A stretch of DNA of 5,593 nt. Source: Bdellovibrionales bacterium (GTDB lineage: Bacteria > Bdellovibrionota > Bdellovibrionia > Bdellovibrionales > UBA840). Location of the stretch: positions 1-5,593 of the forward strand of contig JAGRAL010000253.1 of NCBI GenBank assembly GCA_020434605.1. The letters run 5' to 3'. Under the pieces are notes generated by a model that saw only the letters and a list, made by a program, of their open reading frames with translations, had not been told where the DNA came from and made no database searches. Below are positions 1-5,200 of the stretch, one piece after another (position 1 is the first letter of the stretch; each line of letters starts with the position of its first letter). The translations under genes were made by a program, and so were the position numbers.

Positions 1-408
1 GATCAGTGGAGCAGAGTCACTAGTAATTTCTACTAGAGGACTAATGATTTCTACCAAATCATTTAAAGTAGAAAGACTTGAATTTATAAAAACCTTACCT
101 TTTCCGCTGGATTGAAAAATTCGTTTTACAATTAAAGTTTTTTCATCAGAATCTATCCCTAATGATGATAACTTCTCTTGGATATCGCTACGTTTACTAA
201 TGTCAAATAAACCCTCGATGGTGGCTTGCTCAGCTCCGGATCTGATCATATCTTGCGTAGACTTTCCACCCATTAAAAGGGAAAGGCTTCGTAGTAAAAT
301 TGATTTTCCAGCTCCAGCTTCACCACTAATAATATTCAGACCATCTTTAAATGAAATTTGTACTGAATCGATAATGGCAAAATTTTTGACTTGAAGATGC
401 TGAAGCAT
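1..408 (-). CDS. recN: DNA repair ATPase RecN, N-terminal part (runs off window)
   Basis: RecN is an SMC-like cytosolic ATPase that acts in recombinational repair of double-strand breaks. This fragment is the first 136 residues and lacks the coiled coil and the C-terminal Walker B/signature half, which lie beyond base 1. The opening MLQHLQVKNFAIIDSVQISF and the Walker A loop GEAGAGKS (residues 29-36; the family usually has GETGAGKS) followed by ILLRSLSLLMGG are typical of RecN. The stretch KVFINSSLSTLNDLVEI (about 105-121) matches the conserved F-I-N...L...L strand-helix before the Q-loop. The start is ATG at 408-406, preceded by AAGGA with a 6-base spacer, placed inside the last codons of nadK; one base separates it from the nadK stop, so translation is probably coupled. 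Odd point: residues 126-136 read VEITSDSAPLI where most RecN proteins have V-[DE]-I-H-G-Q-H-E, so the expected Q-loop glutamine is not seen. The identity is secure; the function of this variant is less so. Confidence 0.93.
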   Translation of the reverse strand, partial: MLQHLQVKNFAIIDSVQISFKDGLNIISGEAGAGKSILLRSLSLLMGGKSTQDMIRSGAEQATIEGLFDISKRSDIQEKLSSLGIDSDEKTLIVKRIFQSSGKGKVFINSSLSTLNDLVEIISPLVEITSDSAPLI

Positions 409-409
409 A

Positions 410-1288
410 TTAAATCCTTTTTCCAAATTGTAGCTTCTTACGAAGAAGTTCGTAATAGCTATAGTTGGCAGACGATACAAGTGTGTGTCTGACTTTTGCT
501 ACTTCCACAATGACCTCATCGTTTGGAGATAGTGTCTCCATCTTTTGTCCGTCCACCATAAAATTTGCTTTTTGTGTAGGAGCTTGGATTTTAACACATA
601 TCTTATGGTTTTCTGGGACCACTAGGGGTCTTTGCGTTAAGCTGTGCGGGCAAATGGGTGTAACAATTAGAGCTTTGGTGTCAGGGTGCATGATTGGGCC
701 ACCAGCAGCCAAGTTGTATGCTGTTGAACCTGTGGGGCTAGCTATAATCATCCCATCCGCTTTTGACTCGGTTACGTAGTCATTGTTTGTGTATAAAAGC
801 AGACTAATAAGTCTGCTGTAAGGACCTCTCTCGAAAACAATATCATTTAAGGCTAGATATGATGTTGGCTTGCGGTTTTTTCTTTTTACCATGATCTTTA
901 GTAAGCTACGAGACTGATATTGCAGTTGGCCAAGTAAAGCTAACTCAAGAACAGTGTACATACTCTCAGCTGGTGTTTCTGTTAAAAAGCCAAGTGAGCC
1001 CCAGTTAATTCCTAAGATAGGGATGTTTTTTTCTTGGACTAAGCTAACCGCATAAAGATAAGTACCATCACCACCTAGTACGATCAAAAGATCAAGGTTT
1101 GATAAATTAGTGGATGTTAGAGCTTTTGTTTTTGAGTTACTGACTTTGGTATCAGAGATAAAGACACGAACAGACTTTTCTTGTAACCATGTAATTAGTT
1201 TTTTAGTTTCTTTTTGTGCTCCAGCACTTCTTCTGCGGTAAATGATGCCGACGTTTTTTAAAACGGGTGAAAATTTTTTTTGTTTCAT
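410..1288 (-). CDS. nadK: NAD kinase (ATP/polyphosphate-NAD 3'... 2'-phosphotransferase)
   Basis: Cytosolic enzyme that phosphorylates NAD at the 2'-hydroxyl of its adenosine ribose to give NADP. The 292-residue length is normal for bacterial NadK. Visible family motifs, in order: GGDGTYL (72-78) with the catalytic aspartate; GINWGSLGFLTE (93-104); the short NE/D motif as ND in ALNDIVFERG (146-155); ADGMIIASPTGSTAYNLAAGG (177-197) followed by PIMHP; ICPHSLTQRPLVVP (212-225); a VDGQ turn (245-248); and the C-terminal LLRKKLQFGKR tail, the usual end of the family. The ATG at 1288-1286 is the natural start because the N-terminal KNVGIIYRR strand follows directly. No convincing Shine-Dalgarno precedes it, and a small dyad occupies the place where one would sit. 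It is the upstream gene of a nadK-recN operon with a one-base gap. Pairing of nadK with recN is common in bacteria and gives no specialised role here. Confidence 0.96.
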   Translation of the reverse strand: MKQKKFSPVLKNVGIIYRRRSAGAQKETKKLITWLQEKSVRVFISDTKVSNSKTKALTSTNLSNLDLLIVLGGDGTYLYAVSLVQEKNIPILGINWGSLGFLTETPAESMYTVLELALLGQLQYQSRSLLKIMVKRKNRKPTSYLALNDIVFERGPYSRLISLLLYTNNDYVTESKADGMIIASPTGSTAYNLAAGGPIMHPDTKALIVTPICPHSLTQRPLVVPENHKICVKIQAPTQKANFMVDGQKMETLSPNDEVIVEVAKVRHTLVSSANYSYYELLRKKLQFGKRI

Positions 1289-1293
1289 AGACT

Positions 1294-1309
1294 AAGAATT
1301 AACATTCTT
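1294..1309. repeat. Short perfect inverted repeat just upstream of nadK
   Basis: AAGAAT and ATTCTT arms (6 bp) around a 4-base centre lie 6-21 bases before the nadK start codon. Read on the minus strand, it occupies the ribosome-binding region, where no Shine-Dalgarno is seen. It also overlaps a weak possible promoter: TTGTGA at 1326-1321, a 17-base spacer, then GTTAAT at 1303-1298, which would start transcription almost at the ATG. On the plus strand it is followed by a T-run, but no plus-strand gene ends here and the arms are AT-rich, so a terminator is unlikely. It could be an operator, a weak RNA hairpin, or chance in AT-rich DNA. Confidence 0.4.
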
Positions 1310-1322
1310 TTTTAGGCATGTC

Positions 1323-1336
1323 ACAAAAGTTCCGAA
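1323..1336 (-). promoter_or_regulatory. Shared upstream element, copy A (nadK)
   Basis: On the minus strand this reads TTCGGAACTTTTGT. Its 8-mer TTCGGAAC ends exactly 40 bases before the nadK start codon. The same 8-mer, followed after two variable bases by TTGT, sits exactly 40 bases before the cysteine-rich lipoprotein start (copy B, 2027-2040). GGAACTT resembles the -35 element of ECF-type sigma factors, but I see no matching ECF -10 at the right spacing. It may therefore be a sigma-factor element, an activator site or an operator; the exact role is inference. Confidence 0.4.
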
Positions 1337-1358
1337 GCTTTGGGGTGTTTTTTGCGGG

Positions 1359-1475
1359 TTATAACCAGCTGGTGGCAATAGGAGCCTGAAGTAGCTTGTA
1401 GGCTAAAAACTGTAGTAAGCACGCAAAGAATACGGCGATAATTAATATAAAAATGCTATCTTTAATCTTATCCAT
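1359..1475 (-). CDS. Possible 38-residue single-span membrane micro-protein
   Basis: An ATG at 1475-1473 opens a 38-codon frame ending in TAA. The product begins MDKIKDS, has a strongly hydrophobic stretch IFILIIAVFFACLLQFLAY at about residues 8-26, and ends KLLQAPIATSWL. This is a charged short N-terminus, one membrane helix and a short tail, the build of a bacterial membrane micro-protein. An in-frame TAA just upstream of the ATG means no longer start is possible. Against it: there is no visible Shine-Dalgarno (the preceding bases are A/T only), no recognised family, and it lies between a hairpin and the nadK leader where chance ORFs occur. It is on the same strand as both neighbours and fills the otherwise empty 263-base gap between nadK and the lipoprotein gene. 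Conservation would decide. Confidence 0.35.
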   Translation of the reverse strand: MDKIKDSIFILIIAVFFACLLQFLAYKLLQAPIATSWL

Positions 1476-1506
1476 AATTTTTTATTTCAGAGCGTTTATA
1501 TGCTTT

Positions 1507-1533
1507 CTGGAAGCAACAAAAGGCTGCTTCCAG
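1507..1533 (-). terminator. 9-bp perfect hairpin downstream of the cysteine-rich lipoprotein gene
   Basis: CTGGAAGCA (1507-1515) and TGCTTCCAG (1525-1533) form a perfect 9-bp stem with a 9-base loop, 19 bases past the stop codon of the lipoprotein gene. Position and stability fit a transcription end or an mRNA 3'-stabilising hairpin. On the minus strand the stem is followed by AAAGCATATAAA, so the T-run of a classical intrinsic terminator is missing; termination is therefore uncertain. It also lies 31 bases before the start of the possible micro-protein and could separate the two. Confidence 0.45.
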
Positions 1534-1551
1534 ATGTATCTAGCACATTTT

Positions 1552-1992
1552 TTAGCGATGACAAATACCTGGCATACCGTAGTTAGTGCGAATGCAGCGC
1601 CCAGTTATGCAGTGTGAGTTGGACATACAGCTTTGTGGCAATGACATTTGACCGCCACCTACACGAATTCCGTATGTTGAGTACGGAATATTGGGTACTT
1701 GATCCATTGGAATGCAGCCGATACCAAAAGTAGGGTTAGCTACTGGTTGCGTATCCGGCGGACAAGTGATTTGATTGTAAATCCCATTACCAGCGTAGCC
1801 ATCGTAATAACCATTGCTGATTGGATAACCGTAGTCGCCATAAAAAGATTGACCATTATAATCAGACTGACATCCGTAACCTTGATATATACATCTGTCT
1901 TGCGGAGTAACTCCAGCCTCAGATGAGGATTCATCATTACAGGCAACACACGCTAGTAAACCAAAACCTAAAGCTATCAATTGTTTTTTCAT
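1552..1992 (-). CDS. Small cysteine-rich, Tyr/Gly-rich lipoprotein of unknown function
   Basis: 146 residues from the ATG at 1992-1990. The N-terminus MKKQLIALGFGLLAC is a type II signal peptide with lipobox LLAC, so Cys15 is the likely lipidated residue; Cys18 is a second, poorer candidate. The mature protein begins with an acidic, serine-containing linker (NDESSSE), followed by a tyrosine/glycine-rich segment (about 36-73). Nine more cysteines lie at 18, 34, 41, 77, 93, 122, 128, 133 and 144. The C-terminal spacing C-x5-C-x4-C-x10-C with a G-x-C step (residues 122-144) looks like a small disulfide-stabilised domain of the kind seen in cysteine-rich secreted proteins. It should sit in the envelope, probably on the outer membrane, with disulfides formed in the periplasm. 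A GTG six codons upstream is less likely because the Shine-Dalgarno would then lie inside the gene. It is transcribed divergently from the giant lipoprotein gene. I do not recognise a named family and assign no function. Confidence 0.85.
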   Translation of the reverse strand: MKKQLIALGFGLLACVACNDESSSEAGVTPQDRCIYQGYGCQSDYNGQSFYGDYGYPISNGYYDGYAGNGIYNQITCPPDTQPVANPTFGIGCIPMDQVPNIPYSTYGIRVGGGQMSLPQSCMSNSHCITGRCIRTNYGMPGICHR

Positions 1993-1998
1993 TATAAA

Positions 1999-2004
1999 CT
2001 CCTC
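1999..2004 (-). promoter_or_regulatory. Ribosome-binding site that fixes the lipoprotein start
   Basis: GAGGAG on the minus strand lies 6 bases upstream of the ATG at 1992-1990. This is the best Shine-Dalgarno in the window and selects that ATG over the in-frame GTG at 2010-2008. The resulting product also begins MKKQ, a normal signal-peptide start. Confidence 0.8.
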
Positions 2005-2026
2005 GTACACACGGCATGGATTTGCA

Positions 2027-2040
2027 ACAAGTGTTCCGAA
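2027..2040 (-). promoter_or_regulatory. Shared upstream element, copy B (cysteine-rich lipoprotein)
   Basis: On the minus strand this reads TTCGGAACACTTGT, matching copy A (1323-1336) at 12 of 14 positions. The TTCGGAAC 8-mer again ends exactly 40 bases before the start codon, here the ATG at 1992. No good sigma-70 or ECF -10 follows at standard spacing (TACGAG overlaps the ribosome-binding site), so I call it a shared control element without naming the factor. Confidence 0.4.
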
Positions 2041-2061
2041 AGTGACAAAAAACGGCAGGTG

Positions 2062-2104
2062 TTAAAAAATGCCTAGTCGTTATGCTAGGTTAGCTGTTTT
2101 TTAA
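2062..2104. repeat. Nested inverted repeat between the divergent lipoprotein genes
   Basis: Outer arms TTAAAAAA (2062-2069) and TTTTTTAA (2097-2104) are perfect 8-bp complements. They enclose inner arms CCTAG (2072-2076) and CTAGG (2085-2089) around an 8-base loop. In minus-strand RNA it is a 5-bp stem followed two bases later by six Us, the outline of a weak intrinsic terminator. In plus-strand RNA a G-U pair extends the stem to 6 bp and the U-run follows 7 bases later. A two-way terminator would be expected between convergent genes, but these genes diverge. An operator, an attenuator in the lipoprotein leader, or a boundary between two promoters are alternatives. Confidence 0.45.
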
Positions 2105-2148
2105 GGTCATGAAATATATACTTTATCTGCATTAATACCCCCCAGGAC

Positions 2149-2178
2149 TTGAAGAAAAAAACTACATTCCTGTAAGAT
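2149..2178 (+). promoter_or_regulatory. Candidate sigma-70-like promoter for the giant lipoprotein gene
   Basis: TTGAAG (2149-2154) and TAAGAT (2173-2178) are separated by 18 bases; each matches the sigma-70 consensus at 4 of 6 positions. Transcription would begin near 2185, giving a leader of about 26 bases before the ATG at 2211. A nearby TATATT at 2180-2185 is a better -10 by itself but has no -35 at the right distance. This is a weak call made mainly on position. Confidence 0.3.
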
Positions 2179-2210
2179 TTATATTGGAGTTGTAGAGTGA
2201 CTGTTGTTAC

Positions 2211-5200
2211 ATGCAGCTTGGGATAGGGGTAATTCTGAGAATAGTATTTCTTTTTTTAGTCATTCTAATCACTGGCTGTAGTGACAATGCTAGTGCACCT
2301 AAGCTTGCTCCTAGGCAGCAAAGAGTGCCTGTCGAAGCATGCTATAAAACGGATTTAGATTTAAGAAAGTTAAAAGCTTCATCTGTTAGAAACTTAGTGG
2401 AATGCTTAAATGGTAATGAAGGTGCTATCCAACCGTATGCCGATTTTATGCAAAAATCAGTCACTGATGAAGACTTAAAAGTTTTACTAGATATTTATAA
2501 CAAGCACTTAGTAAAGGAGTCGAGGTTTCGTAAGGTCTTTGATTTTATCGACAGGCTAAACAAACAAGGTTTGAGTGAGGATTTTTATCGAGATATTTCT
2601 TATTTAGCTCAGACTAGAAGTTTACAAACCATGTTGCCCGTACTCTCGGTTCTATATCAGCAAGAAGATTCTGGTGGGCGACCCATTGATGCAATTAATG
2701 AGTATCTAAGAGTCTTTATTGAAAAAGAAGAAATCAATCGTGCTTTAATTAGTGCTGCTAACTTACTTGGTTCAGGGCGTAGTAGATGGGCGACTCACAT
2801 GGCAGCAACCGTTGCGACAAACTATCCTAATGCAGTAGATACTGTTGTTGATGACATTTCAGATGGCATTTATCAATCGATCCAAACAAATGGTTGGCAA
2901 GAGTTTCTGCTATTAGCCACTGATCCAATCGTGCATCCAATTATGCTGCAGCTTCTAGAGTCTGAAGATGGCATAACAAAGTATGGTGCATTTTTAAAAA
3001 GAATATTCAAACCCGAAGGCAATAAAAACCCATTTGAATCTTTGGTTGAGTTAAGCCGTGGTGCTAGTGCACCTACACAGTGCTGGGAAGATAGTGTGAC
3101 TGCAGATAATTTATTTGACGTTGTGTTTGATAAGTTAGCTGCATACAAAACTGAGACTGAGTTTAATACTGAACTACAACAAAGCGTACCTGCCTTATAC
3201 TTTGTAAGTAAAAAGTCGTGTTCGTTTGATCAAAGGATAAAAACAAATATAAAAATACCATCTATGTTGATCCGTGAAGGCTATGGAGATGCAATGCACT
3301 CTACAGTTTCAAGTTTTACAGCATTTGATCGCTCTGTTTATATAAAAAAACTACTAACTAGCATTAATATACAAAGTATAAGTTCAATTTTAGAGAATTT
3401 CTCACAAGGGGATTTGTTTTTCTATATGCTGGAAGTTCTAGAAAAAGACTTAAGCGCGGATGATTGTATTAGTTTTCATAAAATGATTCGCAATATGTTT
3501 ATAGAGGACTTGTCGGTTTATGAACTTGAGAAATGGCTTAAGCAAGCAGATCTGTCACTTGAGACTAAATCATATGTGTTAGATGTTTCGCAGCAAAACC
3601 GTTTAGGCCTGCATGCCGTGATTGATCAAATGATGTCAAAAAGTGAGGGAGACGAAGCTAGAGCGGCTTATACCGAGTTAATACTTTATTTATCTGGGCA
3701 AGAGATGGTTCGAGCTCCTGGTGCTAGACTGCAAACCGTTATGCTTAAACTCTTTGGGCCTAATTACGTATTTAGAAGAAATCTAAAGGATTTTGTAAAA
3801 ACATATATTACAAGTCTAGAGAGAGAAAATGCTGGTTGGGGAGACTTGTTTGCTAGTATTGGTGAAGCGATTGTCCAGACTGGAGAAGCTCCTTTTGTAG
3901 ATTTCTTAAAAGATCTTATTAACGATAAAGATTTTGTGGACTCGATGAATCCGGTTTTAGAAAAGTATTTTAAAGACCCACTTTTTTTAAGAGCCTTGGC
4001 CTTTACTGGTGAGCTATCAGGAAATGGGGAGTTAAGAAGGCTTACGAGTTTCTTTATACAGATCGCCAAGAGTATTGACGTGCCTGGCTTAGATATTTAT
4101 CCATCTCCATATACTTACAATAAATATCGTGGCCCTTTAAATGCCTTTAAAAAGAACTATAACTTCAAGGCTCAGGTAAATACTGACTATACAGCTTGTT
4201 GGAATCTTTTAAACTCTAGTTCTAGCGATCAGTGGATGGATTTTGCTGAATGCACAAATGCAAATGGAAATTATCCGGCAGTAGAAACGTTGCTTGGTAG
4301 CTTAAAAAAATATTCGTACAAAGAAACTACAGTTTTTATAGCGTTTACGAATTTCTTAGATAGTTTGTTAGCTAAGCCCTCAACCTATAACTTCTTTGCA
4401 GCCCTGAGCGAAGCAGTTGCTAGTGTTACTAATTTGCATTTAGTGATATTCGACATATTCAAGAAGTATGATCTATGGCAATCATTCAACAAAATTATTT
4501 CTAGTATTTCATTAGACCCTTACTTTACAAAGCTTTTGCAATCTATAGGAAACTTACTGTCTATTGACAGAATAACTAATTTGCTGAGTGAGTCTATAGA
4601 CCTTTACAATAAAAATTTACCGGCTTATTACATTGTCCCAAGCGATTTTGTTTCTACAGTTAATAATGAAAATGACTTATACAAATTAGCGAATACATGG
4701 AAAAAGGACTTAGATTACTCAGATATTGGAGATGAAACTGAGAATTTTGATCAGCTATGGGCTTATTCTAAGAAAAATTTTATAGAAAGAAATGATGCTT
4801 ACTATTTTCAAAATGGAGTTTATAAAGACCCACAATCCGACGAAAGCGGGGAGTTAGAGTATTATAAGAATCACTTGGAAGAATTTATTAACTATTCACT
4901 GCGTCCTGGTGATTTAGAAGCGTTGATTAAAACTTTTAAAGATTTACGAAAAGAAGGTTTTTCATTTATAAAAATGTTTCATTGGATGATAAATGAGAAG
5001 GCTGTGGTTAAATACTATACCTACTCAAATAAAAAACCAACAATTCGCCTGGTGACTCCAGCAGACCAACTAGAAATTTTAGTTCAGAATGCACAATTAA
5101 GCGTGGCTTCCTGGGCAGGAAACTTGGGGGCTGATCATGTTGCAACACTCTTCCAGTATGAAATTGCCACAAGTACTGACTTGAAAAAGACATTAAAAAA

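Noticed and set aside
200..394. Open frame of 64 codons on the plus strand, antisense to recN
   Set aside because: It is the complement of the RecN Walker A region; the recN frame explains the sequence.
465..779. Open frame of 104 codons on the plus strand, antisense to nadK
   Set aside because: It lies wholly inside the well-conserved nadK coding frame on the other strand, has no Shine-Dalgarno and no recognisable protein features.
842..847. ND instead of NE at NadK residues 148-149
   Set aside because: The motif is known as NE/D in NAD kinases, so aspartate is an accepted variant.
1299..1319. Six-codon mini-ORF (MPKKEC) in the nadK leader
   Set aside because: No convincing ribosome-binding site and no regulatory logic visible; frames this short arise often by chance.
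1699..1949. Two overlapping open frames within the cysteine-rich lipoprotein gene (plus 1699-1926, minus 1740-1949)
   Set aside because: The lipoprotein frame has a signal peptide and a strong ribosome-binding site; these alternatives have neither.
2008..2010. GTG as an upstream start for the cysteine-rich lipoprotein (152 residues)
   Set aside because: It would place the GAGGAG ribosome-binding site inside the gene and add acidic MYEEFI before a normal MKKQ signal peptide.
2138..2143. Run of six Cs just upstream of the giant gene's candidate promoter, as a phase-variation tract
   Set aside because: Six bases is too short for a convincing slippage tract, and it lies outside the -35 to -10 spacer.
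3344..3350. A7 run inside the giant gene as a programmed slippage site
   Set aside because: The frame continues uninterrupted on both sides, so no slippage is needed; such runs are expected in AT-rich lysine codons.
2873..5193. Minus-strand open frames at 2873-3148, 3764-4069 and 5008-5193
   Set aside because: All three are antisense to the continuous giant lipoprotein frame and carry no start signals or domains.
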